Source: Acidobacteria bacterium RIFCSPLOWO2_12_FULL_68_19
GTDB lineage: Bacteria > Acidobacteriota > Vicinamibacteria > Vicinamibacterales > UBA2999
Assembly (NCBI GenBank): GCA_001767525.1
Contig: MELF01000006.1
Span: 1-50,628 of the forward strand
Direction: 5' to 3'
Length of the DNA: 50,628 nucleotides
Shown: positions 27,160 to 35,981 of the stretch, one piece after another
Position numbering within the stretch: position 1 is the first letter of the stretch
Layout of the letters: the number at the start of each line of letters is the position of its first letter
Position numbers and translations under genes: made by a program
The notes under the pieces: generated by a model
The model's database searches: none
Told to the model about the DNA's origin: nothing
Seen by the model: the letters and a program-made list of their open reading frames with translations, nothing else

Positions 27160-28180
27160 ATGGTGGGCAGTGAAGGGAATCACGCGCGGCGAGATCTCCT
27201 TGAGATTCTCCGTGAGGCGGCGGAAAGCGCCGTGCCAGCGCTCATCGTCCATGAGGCGAGTACTCATGCCAGGATCGCAGCTGCTGTCACCGGTCGCGCA
27301 TTCGCGACGGTGGGCCTCACGCTTCGGTATTTTGGCGATTCGGAGACTACCGGGAGCGTCCGGAAATTCTTGGACAAACACGATCAAGACCCTCTCGACT
27401 CAAGCCGCCGACGTGGTCGTGCTCTGTTGTATCACCTGGCCGGACTGGTACGACGAGGAGCAGGAGCGCGCCCGCCAGGACCTCAGTGCTCTCGCGCAAA
27501 GGCACCGCTGCGTTATCGCTCTCACTGCAAGATGGCCCGACGGCTACTCAAGCGTTCCGGGTATCTACGATCTGCTCGTCCCCCAGGACATAGAGAGCAC
27601 ATTCGCCCCTTACCTTGACAACGATGACCGGCGCCTCCTCGATCTCGTGCTCTGTGATCGCCGCGAAATCGACGAGAGCCGCATGCCGAGAGAGTACAGG
27701 CTTGTTGACGTCCTCGGCGCGCGACTTGCCGGGGCTCTTACGGTCGAAGCACTAGCTGCCAGACCCGGAGACCTCTTGAGGGAGGCAGCTCTGTGCCTCG
27801 ACGAAACGCCGACGGAACGCCTTCTAAAGGCTGTGCAGTCGACGGGTGCCGATCTGGCGGGCGCTTGGGTGAGCGTAGGTTTTTCAACTGACCTCGACCG
27901 CCATGCTACGAAGGTCATGCATAGCTTGTGCTCTCCAAACGTGCTGACACAGCTCGCACCTTCGCGATTGGGCAGTGGCACGACGAACACCGAAACCGTT
28001 TCTATCTCGTTCGGAACTCCCGCGGCGATCTGCCGTCCGTGGGACATCAGGGTGTTCTATGACGTTACGGAAACGACAGTCGAAGTCCTTGCCATCGTCC
28101 CCAAGGCGCAAGCACAGGCCTGGCTTGCGACAAAAGGCACGCCGACTTCAAGCGGTGGCGCTGGCGCAGGTAAAGGATGA
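27160..28180 (+). pseudogene. Uncharacterised island gene, apparently frameshifted, with RelE tail
   Basis: The first ~75 codons read sensibly in the frame from ATG 27160 (RRDLLEILREAAESAVPALIVHEASTHARIAAAVTGRAFATVGL). The coherent frame then switches, between about 27360 and 27400, to one reading AADVVVLCCITWPDWYDEEQERARQDL, PGIYDLLVPQDIESTFAPYLDNDDRRLLDL and RLVDVLGARLAGALTVEALAARPGD. I do not recognise the family; the middle part resembles a small alpha/beta sensor-like domain only loosely. The last ~46 codons are a RelE toxin tail (separate entry). GC is lower than in flanking core genes. Alternatively the whole region is a decayed cassette or prophage gene. Confidence 0.4.
28040..28180 (+). 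pseudogene. RelE/ParE-type toxin C-terminal remnant
   Basis: The codons WDIRVFYDVTETTVEVLAIV followed by PKAQAQAWLATKGTP match the final strand-helix of RelE/ParE toxins, a pattern IRVFYDV..TTVEVLAIV.K.EA..WL. The first half of the toxin is missing and replaced by the unrelated upstream sequence, so the toxin is not functional. It directly precedes, and overlaps, a Phd-type antitoxin. Confidence 0.65.
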
Positions 28181-28388
28181 CCTCTCCAGGTACCTGCGAC
28201 TCGCCGCGCAGGAAGAGATCGTGATTACCAGGCACGGTCGACCGGCTGGTGTACTCATCGGTTTTGCCTCCGACGACGATTGGTTCGAATACCGGCTAGA
28301 ACATCATCCGGAATTCCTCCGGCGGGTAGCGGAGGCCCGGACGGCCATTCGCGAAGGTCGAGGTGTCTTGCTCGAAGAGGTTGAATAG
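28125..28388 (+). CDS. Phd/YefM-type antitoxin, now orphan
   Basis: About 87 codons from TTG 28125, or 77 from GTG 28155. The conserved N-terminal pattern VALAQVKDDLSRYLRLAAQEEIVITRHGRPAGVLIGF is typical of Phd/YefM DNA-binding antitoxins, followed by FASDDDWFEYRLEHHPEFLRRVAEARTAIREGRGVLLEEVE, the toxin-wrapping tail. No ATG is available at the expected position, so the start is uncertain. Its cognate RelE toxin survives only as the 3' fragment immediately upstream, so it is presumably a relic or an orphan antidote. Confidence 0.7.
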   Translation: MRQKARRLQAVALAQVKDDLSRYLRLAAQEEIVITRHGRPAGVLIGFASDDDWFEYRLEHHPEFLRRVAEARTAIREGRGVLLEEVE

Positions 28389-28394
28389 ATTGAG

Positions 28395-28570
28395 CAACCG
28401 GGAACATAGGTAAGACCCAGTTGCCCTTTCATCAGCGCTTTGCGTTCGGCAATCCTGCCCAGGAGCACGTTGCAGAAGTAGCGCGACCAGATTCCGTCAT
28501 CCACCTCTTCGAGGCCGACCCGATGTAGCCGGAGGGCCGTCGAGAGGTAGAGCAGTCGGGTCTTGAAGCG
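28395..28570 (-). mobile_element. IS481-like transposase 3' remnant with IS end
   Basis: The minus strand encodes FKTRLLYLSTALRLHRVGLEEVDDGIWSRYFCNVLLGRIAE, which resembles the C-terminus of IS481-group transposases (pattern LSTAL..E.VGLEEVDDGIW...F....LG..DE). The adjacent plus-strand sequence CCGGGAACATAGGTAAGAC (28397-28415) is close to CCGGGGACATGGGTAACAC at 50582-50600, taken here as the element's terminus. The 5' part is gone. The remaining bases up to 28747 contain no gene that I can support. Confidence 0.55.
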
Positions 28571-28747
28571 GATGGTGCCGGTCCACACGAGGCCCGGAGG
28601 GCGGCAGGTGCGCCGGCCAGGCAACTGGAAGTTACGGCATGGCTCTTCAATCCGGGCCTGTCGATCGGCGAAGAAGCAACTTTCCGCGATCTGCAACAGA
28701 CGGCCTCTTGGGGAGTATTCTTTGCCCCTGTGGCAAGGAGGACGGGT

Positions 28748-30307
28748 ATGAGATACCAACTCGGGACGACGCTGGTCGTGTTATCGGCCCTGATGGCGGG
28801 GTCAGCGGCCGCTCAGGATGCAAGGAGTCTGCTGCAGGCGGCCGACCGTGCCGTGGGTGCGAGCGCGGTGAATTCCGTCCAGTACGACGCCACCGGATGG
28901 ATCAGGTTCCTCGGGCAGAACTTCACCGCGGACCAGGATTGGAACCGCGTGGACTTGCAGAGCTATACGCACACCATCGATTACGGCAGCAGATCGGCGC
29001 GGGAAGAGTACGTGCGCGTGCAGGGGAACAATCCGCGTATCGGCGGCGGCGCAGGGTTTCCGATCCAGGGCGCACCGCGGACGACCAATTTCGTCAGCGG
29101 CACTTTCGCGTGGACGTTGAACGCCCAGGGTCAGCCCCAGGCACAGGTGGACCAGGCCGAGATTCGCCAGTTCATGCTCTGGGTCAGCCCGCACGGCTTC
29201 ATCAAGGCCGCCCTGCAGGATCCGAATGTGAGCGTCTCCGACCGGCATTTCGTTCTCACCGGCCGGACACTGAAGGTCATCGGCTTCACCACCATGGGCA
29301 AGTACCGCGCGACCGGCGAGTTCAACGACCAGAATCTGCTCGAACGCGTGGTCACCTGGATTCCCAGCTCCGTGATGGGCGATATGCAGGTCGAGATCCG
29401 CTACAGCGAGTACCGGGACGTGGGGAGTGGAGTGAAATTTCCCTTCCACGTTCACATGCACCAGGGCGACCATCCGTTCCTCGGTGGCCGGAACCTCCTG
29501 GATCTGACCATCGGCAAGGCGACGGTGAATGTCGCGAATGCCGCTCAGACGGTCCCCGACAGTGTCCGCACGGCGAAGGCGCCGGCCGTGAACGTGACGA
29601 CGACCGAGCTCGCCCCAGGGGTCTGGCTGTTGGCCGGCGGGTCGCACAACAGCGTCGCGATTGCATTCCGCGACTTCATCACCGTCATCGAAGGCCCGTT
29701 GGACGACGCCCGTTCAAATGCGGTGATCGCGGCGGCCAAAAAGGTGATTCCCAACAAGCCGATCCGCTATCTCGTCAATACGCATCATCACTGGGATCAT
29801 TCGGGCGGCATCCGGGCCTTTGCGGCCGAAGGCGCCACCATCGTGACGCACGAAAGCAACAAGGATTTCTACGAGCGGGTCGTGCTGGCCCCGCAGCCGC
29901 GCAGCTTGAGCCCCGACCGGCTGGCGAACTTCCCGTTCGGGACGACCGGTCCGGGACCTCAACGGCTCGAGACCTACGCCGAGCGGCATGCGATCAGCGA
30001 CGGTACGCAGACGCTCATCAGCTACCACGTGGACGGTCTCAATCACGCCGGCGACATGGCGATCGTCTACCTGCCGGGGCCGAAGTTGCTCGTCAGCGCG
30101 GATATGGGGCCGCCCGCGCCCGGGACGCCACCCGCCAATGTCAATGCGAACGCGGTCGCGCTGTACACCAACATCAGGCGCCTGACGCTCGACGTGATGC
30201 AGCACGTGCCAATTCACGGCAATCCCAGTTCGCACGCCGATTTCGAGCGGACCGTCGGCCCCGCGGCGGCTCAGCAGCAGACCGGCGGCGCGGCGGGCGG
30301 CGGCTAA
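28748..30307 (+). CDS. Secreted MBL-fold metallo-hydrolase
   Basis: A 519-residue protein from ATG 28748 with signal peptide (RYQLGTTLVVLSALMAGSAAAQ). The first ~290 residues form an N-terminal region typical of acidobacterial and proteobacterial MBL proteins (IRFLGQNFTADQDWNRVDLQSY). The C-terminal metallo-beta-lactamase fold begins at TTTELAPGVWLLAGGSHNSVAIAF. The metal motif HxHxDH is seen as NTHHHWDHSGG, with later ligands in GLNHAGDMAIVYLPGPKLLVSADMG and the final histidine in HVPIHGNP. The likely activity is a hydrolase of unknown substrate. It is convergent with the alpha/beta-hydrolase gene, whose stop lies 2 bp away. Confidence 0.85.
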   Translation: MRYQLGTTLVVLSALMAGSAAAQDARSLLQAADRAVGASAVNSVQYDATGWIRFLGQNFTADQDWNRVDLQSYTHTIDYGSRSAREEYVRVQGNNPRIGGGAGFPIQGAPRTTNFVSGTFAWTLNAQGQPQAQVDQAEIRQFMLWVSPHGFIKAALQDPNVSVSDRHFVLTGRTLKVIGFTTMGKYRATGEFNDQNLLERVVTWIPSSVMGDMQVEIRYSEYRDVGSGVKFPFHVHMHQGDHPFLGGRNLLDLTIGKATVNVANAAQTVPDSVRTAKAPAVNVTTTELAPGVWLLAGGSHNSVAIAFRDFITVIEGPLDDARSNAVIAAAKKVIPNKPIRYLVNTHHHWDHSGGIRAFAAEGATIVTHESNKDFYERVVLAPQPRSLSPDRLANFPFGTTGPGPQRLETYAERHAISDGTQTLISYHVDGLNHAGDMAIVYLPGPKLLVSADMGPPAPGTPPANVNANAVALYTNIRRLTLDVMQHVPIHGNPSSHADFERTVGPAAAQQQTGGAAGGG

Positions 30308-30308
30308 C

Positions 30309-31169
30309 TCAAGCCGACCTAGGCCGATGGGCCCGGAGGAAGGAGCGGATCTGGCGCACCGCCAGGGGAATCCGCTCCTTCGGCTCCTTCCACGGGAACA
30401 GGCTCACTTCGGCCTTCGGCGCGAGCATCGCGGCCTCCATGGCGACGGCGTACGGATGCGCCGGGATGTCATCCGGCAGGATCAGCACGGGCGTCTGGCA
30501 GTTGCGCACGAAATCGCGCGTCACGGTGAAAACGAAGTCGGGGTTGGTCCGGTACATCCTGGTCAGGAATCGGTCGACCATCTCCATCGTGATGTCGGGC
30601 CGGCGGGCGACGAGCGAGGGACCCCAGCCCTTCATGTTGATGTCGTAGAAGAGGTCGCGCATCTCTGGACGCGATCCGCTGGGCTGCGCGAGCACCGCCG
30701 CGACGATACGGCCGGGCGCCCGCTTCAGGAGGTTCCAGATGAACGGACCGCCGATGCAGAAGCCCATCACCATGAATCTGTCGATGCCCAGGTGATCCAT
30801 CAGACCGAGGTGGTCGTCGGTGTACCCATCCCACGGCCGATCGATCTCGAGCGGGCCGGAGGACTCGCCGCCGTTGGCGTTGCGCAGGTCCGACGCGATG
30901 CAGCGGTACTCTCCCTTGAACTCCTCGATCGGATTGAAGGGATCGCCCCGGAGCAGGCCGGAGATCGTCGAGTTCAATCCCCCGCCGGCGATGAGCAGCA
31001 ACGGGAAGCCGGCGCCGGCTTCTTCGTAGTGGATGCGAACCGGGCCTCTCTCGTAGAAGGACATGGCGGCTCCTCCTTGCCCAGCCTGCTGAGCAAACAC
31101 GCGCGGGGCTGCGGCCATCGCCGTCGCGGCGGCCCCCGCTGCCAGTATCTTCCGTCTGATCGGATCCAC
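30309..31169 (-). CDS. Exported alpha/beta-hydrolase with Cys in the nucleophile elbow
   Basis: A 286-residue alpha/beta-hydrolase. The N-terminus DPIRRKILAAGAAATAMAAAPRVFA is a Tat-like signal. The oxyanion-loop region is FPLLLIAGGGLNSTI; the nucleophile elbow is VMGFCIGGPF, placing cysteine where most members have serine (G-x-C-x-G as in dienelactone hydrolases). The acid and histidine are probably in PVLILPDDIPAHPYA. The substrate is unknown. The gene is convergent with the MBL hydrolase. Confidence 0.8.
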   Translation of the reverse strand: MDPIRRKILAAGAAATAMAAAPRVFAQQAGQGGAAMSFYERGPVRIHYEEAGAGFPLLLIAGGGLNSTISGLLRGDPFNPIEEFKGEYRCIASDLRNANGGESSGPLEIDRPWDGYTDDHLGLMDHLGIDRFMVMGFCIGGPFIWNLLKRAPGRIVAAVLAQPSGSRPEMRDLFYDINMKGWGPSLVARRPDITMEMVDRFLTRMYRTNPDFVFTVTRDFVRNCQTPVLILPDDIPAHPYAVAMEAAMLAPKAEVSLFPWKEPKERIPLAVRQIRSFLRAHRPRSA

Positions 31170-31302
31170 GATCGGCGTCCTCCTCGATCAGGTTTCTTCT
31201 CGGACCCGCGCTCGCTCACTGCGACGGCGCCACTGGGCCGCTGACAGCACACGGACTATACCGCAGCCCACAGACAGCGGCCACCATCCGAGTGGCGCGC
31301 GG

Positions 31303-32172
31303 TCACGGCTTCAGGCGTTCGACGATCTCGATGAGCGCGGCGAGGTCGTGGCCGGATCTGCCCTCAGCCACGAGCCGATCCAGGTGCGCCCGGACGACCG
31401 CCGCCGCCGGCAAGGCTTGCCCCGCCTCGCGAGCGAGATCGAGGACGATGGTGAGGTCCTTGTCGTAGAGGCGGGTGGCCATGCCCGGCTCGAAGCGTCG
31501 CTCGGCCATCCGCGCGCCGAAGACGTCGAGCACGCGGCTCGACGCGATGCCGCCGAGCAGCGCCTCGCGGAGCCGCCGCGGGTCCAGGCCGCAGCGCGCG
31601 CCGAGCGCCAGCGCCTCCGCCACCCCTTCGGCGTTCACCAGCAGGGCAAGCTGGTTGCACGCCTTCGCAATCTGGCCCGCGCCGTGGCCACCCAGGTGCA
31701 CGATCTGGCGGCCGAGCCGCTCGAGAATTGGCCGCGCCTGGTCGAGCACGGCGGCCTCGCCGCCCACCATGATCGTGAGCGTCGCCGCCTCGGCGCCGGC
31801 GGGACCGCCCGTGACCGGCGCATCCAGCATCCGCACCTGCCGCTCGGCCAGCCGCTGGGCGATGCGGCGTGTCACCTGCGGCGCAATCGTGCTCATGTCG
31901 ATCGCGATCGTTCCAGGTCTTGCGCCGGTCGCTACACCGCTCGGCCCGAGCAGCACCTCCTCCACGTCCGTCGTGGCCGTCACCATCGTGATGACGACCC
32001 CCGACTGCGAGGCGAGCTCGGCCGGAGTGGCCGCGCGCTCGGCCCCCGCCTCGACGAGCGGCGCCGCCGTCTCGGGCCGCCGTGCGTACACGCATACTCG
32101 ATGGCCGGCCCTCACAAGATGCAGCGCCATCGGCCGCCCCATGACGCCGAGGCCGATGAACCCAATGTTCAC
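31303..32172 (-). CDS. NAD(P)-dependent beta-hydroxyacid dehydrogenase
   Basis: A 289-residue oxidoreductase of the 3-hydroxyisobutyrate dehydrogenase/tartronate-semialdehyde reductase family. The Rossmann motif is MNIGFIGLGVMGRPMALHL. The substrate signature DAPVTGGPAGAEAATLTIMVGG and the catalytic-lysine motif GGHGAGQIAKACNQ are intact, and the C-terminal helical domain ends ALIEIVERL. It catalyses reversible oxidation of a beta-hydroxy acid; the exact substrate is unclear. It ends 15 bp from the ATG of the next leftward reading unit on the same strand (SMP-30 protein), which suggests co-transcription with it. Confidence 0.9.
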   Translation of the reverse strand: MNIGFIGLGVMGRPMALHLVRAGHRVCVYARRPETAAPLVEAGAERAATPAELASQSGVVITMVTATTDVEEVLLGPSGVATGARPGTIAIDMSTIAPQVTRRIAQRLAERQVRMLDAPVTGGPAGAEAATLTIMVGGEAAVLDQARPILERLGRQIVHLGGHGAGQIAKACNQLALLVNAEGVAEALALGARCGLDPRRLREALLGGIASSRVLDVFGARMAERRFEPGMATRLYDKDLTIVLDLAREAGQALPAAAVVRAHLDRLVAEGRSGHDLAALIEIVERLKP

Positions 32173-32187
32173 TTGATTCTCCGGTTC

Positions 32188-33369
32188 CTAGCCCGGAGCC
32201 GCGCCCTGCGTGTTGACGAAGACGGCGTAGAGCGACTGGCTCGCCACCATGAAGAGCCGGTTCCGCTTCGGCCCGCCGAAGCAGACGTTCGCGCACACCT
32301 CGGGCAGGCGGATGCGTCCGATGAGCCGGCCGTCGGGATTCCAGACCGTGACGCCGCTATAACCGACGGCGCGCCCGGCGTTGCTCGAGCACCAGATGTT
32401 GCCGTCCACATCCGAGCGCGCGCCGTCGGGGCCGCACTTGACGCCGTCGACCATGAAGTTGGTGAAGAGGCGCCGGTTCGTCACACGCGCGCTCGCCACG
32501 TCGAAGACGAACATCTCGCCGGTGCCGCCGGACCCCTTGTCGCCCGGTCCGCGGCCGGTGCTGATCACATACAGCCGCGTGTAGTCGGGCGAGAAGACGA
32601 GGCCGTTCGGGTCCGCGAGCTGATCCTCGCCGATCACCATGTCCACCCTGCCGCTCGAATCGACGCGGTAGACCGCCGTCGGGAGCTCGCGCCGGAACCG
32701 GCCGAGCTCCGGCGGCTGCCCGAGCCGGGGATTGAGGCGCCCGGCGGGATTGGTCGGCCCGCCCGCCTCGTCTGGCTGTCCCTCGAACAGCCCACCGCCG
32801 TACGGCGGATCGGTGAACCAGTAGCTTCCATCCGGATGCGGCACCACGTCGTTCGGCGAGTTGAGCCGCTTGCCGCCGACACTATCCGCAATGACGGTCA
32901 CCGACCCGTCGTGCTCGTACCGGACCACGCGCCGCATCAGGTGCTCGCAGGAGAGCTGGCGTCCCTGGAAGTCGAACGTGTTGCCGTTGCTGTTGTTCGC
33001 CGGGGACCGGAACACGCTGACGCGTCCTTCGTCTTCGGTCCAGCGCATCTGGCGGTTGTTCGGGATGTCGCTGAAGACGAGGTACTTCCCCTGCCCGCTC
33101 CACGCGGCGCCTTCGAGCCATTGCCCTCCCGTCCAGAGGCGGCGGATCGCGTTCTGCGGCTGGACGTAGCCGCTGAACTGCGGGTCGACCGTCAGCACGT
33201 CTGGATCGTTGAAATACGTCGTCGGCTCGTCGAAGTCGCGCGGAGGAGTCGTGACGGTGGAGCGAGGCTCGACGCGCTGCGCCAGGAGATCGCCGGCGGC
33301 GAGCGCGGCGCCCGCGGCCGCGCCAAGAGCCTTCACGGCGCCGCGGCGCGACAGCAGATGAGGCTTCAT
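32188..33369 (-). CDS. Tat-exported SMP-30/gluconolactonase family protein
   Basis: A 393-residue protein with twin-arginine signal (KPHLLSRRGAVKALGAAAGAALAAG). The body is a six-bladed propeller of the SMP-30/gluconolaconase/LRE type: LEGAAWSGQGKYLVFSDIPNNRQMRW, the metal/lactone signature GGKRLNSPNDVVPHPDGSYWFTDPPYG, and LADPNGLVFSPDYTRLYV followed by DGVKCGPDGARSDVDGNIWCSSN. Members hydrolyse aldonolactones in the periplasm. It is probably co-transcribed with the downstream beta-hydroxyacid dehydrogenase, consistent with sugar-acid catabolism, and is divergent from the haem lipoprotein gene, with about 78 bp between them. Confidence 0.88.
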   Translation of the reverse strand: MKPHLLSRRGAVKALGAAAGAALAAGDLLAQRVEPRSTVTTPPRDFDEPTTYFNDPDVLTVDPQFSGYVQPQNAIRRLWTGGQWLEGAAWSGQGKYLVFSDIPNNRQMRWTEDEGRVSVFRSPANNSNGNTFDFQGRQLSCEHLMRRVVRYEHDGSVTVIADSVGGKRLNSPNDVVPHPDGSYWFTDPPYGGGLFEGQPDEAGGPTNPAGRLNPRLGQPPELGRFRRELPTAVYRVDSSGRVDMVIGEDQLADPNGLVFSPDYTRLYVISTGRGPGDKGSGGTGEMFVFDVASARVTNRRLFTNFMVDGVKCGPDGARSDVDGNIWCSSNAGRAVGYSGVTVWNPDGRLIGRIRLPEVCANVCFGGPKRNRLFMVASQSLYAVFVNTQGAAPG

Positions 33370-33447
33370 GAGCCCGGTATCTTACTGGATTCCTGGCGGC
33401 GCCACCGCGGACGGACGTATCATCGACAGACCGAACGGGAGACCACC

Positions 33448-35559
33448 ATGCGAAGAAGATGCGTCATGCTGCTCGGCGCGGCATCGCTGCTGGCGAGCTG
33501 CGCGCGACAACCCGAGACGCCCGCGGCCGCCGTCGATGCCGACGACATCGGCGGCGTCGTCACCGGCGCGAAGGGACCAGAGGCGGGCGTGTGGGTGATT
33601 GCGGAGACCCGGGATCTGCCGACGCCGTTCGCGAAGATCGTCGTCACCAACGACGAGGGGCGCTTTCTCGTGCCGGACCTCCCGAAGGCGTCCTATCGCG
33701 TGTGGGTACGTGGGTACGGACTCGTCGATTCGCCGAAAGCGGAGGCAGCGCCGGGCCGGACGCTGGCGCTCGACGCCGTGCCGGCGCCGGATCCGCGAGC
33801 CGCCGCCCAGTACTACCCGGCGGGCTACTGGGCGTCGATGCTGCGGATTCCCGACAAGGGCGAATTCCCCGGCACCGGCCCGCAGGGCAACGGCATCGCG
33901 CCGGCGATGAAGGACCAGGCGCAGTGGCTCGCGTGGCTGAAGAACGGCAGTTGCTACACCTGCCACCAGCTCGGCAACAAGGCCACCCGCGAGACTCCGC
34001 CGGAACTCGGCGTGCTCCTCCCCTCGAAGGAGGCCTGGCTCCGGCGCATCCAGTCGGGGCAGGCCGGAGCCGACATGGTGCGCGAAATCGGCACGTTCGG
34101 AGCGCCGCGGGCGATCGCGATGTTCGCCGACTGGACCGATCGGATCGCCAAGGGCGAGGTGCCGCCGGCGCCGCCGCGCCCGCAGGGCCTCGAGCGGAAC
34201 GTCGTGATCACCCAGTGGCGCTGGGCCGACGAGAAGACGTACCTCCACGACCAGGTGTCCACCGATCGCCGTCGTCCCACGGTGAATGCCAACGGCCCGA
34301 TCTACGGCGCCCCCGAACTGAGCGCGGACTACATTCCGGTGCTCGATCCGGTTCAGCACACGACGAGCCGGATCCCGGTGGCCCCTCGCGATCCGCGCAC
34401 GCCGATTGCGCCGGGAAAGGTGCTGCAGCCGTCGCGCTACTGGGACGGCGAGGCCATCTGGACGAGCCGGATGGACATTCACAACCCGATGATCGACGGC
34501 CAGGGGCGCGTCTGGATGACGGCGCGCGTCCGTCCGCCCGAGAACCCGGACTACTGCCGCAAGGGGTCGGCCCATCCCTCGGCGCGCCGCTTTCCCATCG
34601 ACGGCGCCGTGCGGCACGCGGCGATGTACGACCCGAAGACGAAGCAGCTCACGCAGATCAGCACCTGCTTCGATACCCATCACCTGATGTTCGCCGAGGA
34701 CGCGAACAACACGCTCTGGTTCAACGGGTACGGCAGCCCCTACTTCGGCTGGATCGACACGAAGGCGTTCGACGAGACCAAAGACGAAGCGAAGTCGCAG
34801 GGATGGACCGCGCTCGTCCTCGACACGAGCGGCAACGGCCGCCGGGACGACCAGGACACGCGGATCACCGACGCGCTCTATACGGTGAACCCGGCGCCGG
34901 ACGGCTCCGTGTGGGGATCGGTCCTCGGCTTCCCCGGGGCGATCGTCCGGCTCGTCCCCGGCTCGAACCCGACGGAGACGGCGCTGGCCGAGCGGTACGA
35001 AGTGCCGTGGCAGACCGCGGACGCGCCGGTTCAGGGTTACTCGCCGCGCGGCATGGACGTCGATCGCAACGGCGTGGCATGGGTGGCGCTCGGCAGCGGG
35101 CACCTGGCGAGCTTCGATCGCCGTACGTGCCGCAACCCCCTCAACGGCCCGAAGGCGACCGGCCGGCACTGCCCCGAAGGATGGACGCTCCACCCGCAGC
35201 CGCTGCCGCAGTTCGGCAACGTGCAGGAGAACGGGAGCGCCGAGGGGAGCTACTTCGCCTGGGTCGATCAGTTCGACACGCTCGGCCTCGGCGCGAACAC
35301 GCCAGTCGCCACCGGGAACCAGTCGGACGCGTTCCTGGCGCTGGACGAGGGCCGGTGGGTGGTGCTGCGCGTGCCGTATCCGATGGGTTTCTACACCAAG
35401 TGGCTCGACGGCCGCATCGACGATCCAAACGCCGGCTGGAAGGGGCGCGGGCTCTGGTCGACGGTCAGCAGCCGCACGCCCTTTCACATGGAGACCGGAA
35501 AAGGGACGCCGCCCATCGCGATGCGGTTCCAACTCAGGCCCGACCCGCTGGCGAAATGA
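33448..35559 (+). CDS. Haem-binding lipoprotein with regulatory-like and propeller domains
   Basis: A 703-residue lipoprotein from ATG 33448 (RRRCVMLLGAASLLASC, lipobox LLASC). After the anchor comes a carboxypeptidase regulatory-like beta-sandwich (~30-110, DIGGVVTGAKGPEAGVWVIAETRDL, GRFLVPDLPKASYRVWVRGY), then one c-type haem site CYTCH (around residues 170-174). The last ~450 residues resemble a Vgb/streptogramin-lyase-like propeller (GSVWGSVLGFPGAIVRLVPGSNP, YSPRGMDVDRNGVAWVALGSGHLASF). Such cytochrome-propeller proteins in Acidobacteriota are uncharacterised; an electron-transfer-coupled dehydrogenase role is a guess. Confidence 0.75.
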   Translation: MRRRCVMLLGAASLLASCARQPETPAAAVDADDIGGVVTGAKGPEAGVWVIAETRDLPTPFAKIVVTNDEGRFLVPDLPKASYRVWVRGYGLVDSPKAEAAPGRTLALDAVPAPDPRAAAQYYPAGYWASMLRIPDKGEFPGTGPQGNGIAPAMKDQAQWLAWLKNGSCYTCHQLGNKATRETPPELGVLLPSKEAWLRRIQSGQAGADMVREIGTFGAPRAIAMFADWTDRIAKGEVPPAPPRPQGLERNVVITQWRWADEKTYLHDQVSTDRRRPTVNANGPIYGAPELSADYIPVLDPVQHTTSRIPVAPRDPRTPIAPGKVLQPSRYWDGEAIWTSRMDIHNPMIDGQGRVWMTARVRPPENPDYCRKGSAHPSARRFPIDGAVRHAAMYDPKTKQLTQISTCFDTHHLMFAEDANNTLWFNGYGSPYFGWIDTKAFDETKDEAKSQGWTALVLDTSGNGRRDDQDTRITDALYTVNPAPDGSVWGSVLGFPGAIVRLVPGSNPTETALAERYEVPWQTADAPVQGYSPRGMDVDRNGVAWVALGSGHLASFDRRTCRNPLNGPKATGRHCPEGWTLHPQPLPQFGNVQENGSAEGSYFAWVDQFDTLGLGANTPVATGNQSDAFLALDEGRWVVLRVPYPMGFYTKWLDGRIDDPNAGWKGRGLWSTVSSRTPFHMETGKGTPPIAMRFQLRPDPLAK

Positions 35560-35613
35560 TCGCGCCGGGTCCGCGACGGCCCGGTCGCGCCCGTCGCGGC
35601 ACCCGGCCTACGT

Positions 35614-35646
35614 TACGTAGGGCGGGTTCCGCGAAGCGGACCCGCC
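35614..35646. repeat. Short palindromic repeat, copy 3 (intergenic)
   Basis: TACGTAGGGCGGGT then TCCGC-GAA-GCGGACCCGCC. It shares the TACGTAGGGCGGG lead and GCGGACCCGCC end with the copy inside ggt, and here lies between the convergent lipoprotein and GYD genes, where it could act as a bidirectional transcript-end hairpin. Confidence 0.75.
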
Positions 35647-35660
35647 AGACCGATCGCCCA

Positions 35661-35981
35661 TCAGCGGCCGGGCGGCTGGTAGCTGACGGTCTTCTTCGCC
35701 GCCTGGTCCATCTCTTCGGGCGTGAGCAGCACCACCGTCTTCGCCTGCACGGCGCCGCTCCCGTTGATCGCCAGCGACGCCGCCGCGATCGACGCATTGT
35801 CGGGGGCGTCGACGATCACGTAGGCATCGCGCTCGCCAAACGCGAAGTAGAACCCTTCGAGCCTTCCTCCGGCGCTCTTGATGGCCGCCTCCGCCGCCTG
35901 CCGGCGCTTGGTCCCGCCATCCCTCGCCAGACCCTTGACGCCCTCGGCGGTGTACGACGCCGCGATCAGATACTTCGGCAT
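35661..35981 (-). CDS. GYD-domain protein
   Basis: A 106-residue ferredoxin-like small protein: PKYLIAASYTAEGVKGLARDGGTKRRQA, AAIKSAGGRLEGFYFAFGERDAYVIVDAPDN, TVVLLTPEEMDQAAKK. The family name derives from the GxxD segment, here GERDAYVI. It is widespread in soil bacteria and its function is unknown. No signal peptide is present. Confidence 0.88.
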   Translation of the reverse strand: MPKYLIAASYTAEGVKGLARDGGTKRRQAAEAAIKSAGGRLEGFYFAFGERDAYVIVDAPDNASIAAASLAINGSGAVQAKTVVLLTPEEMDQAAKKTVSYQPPGR

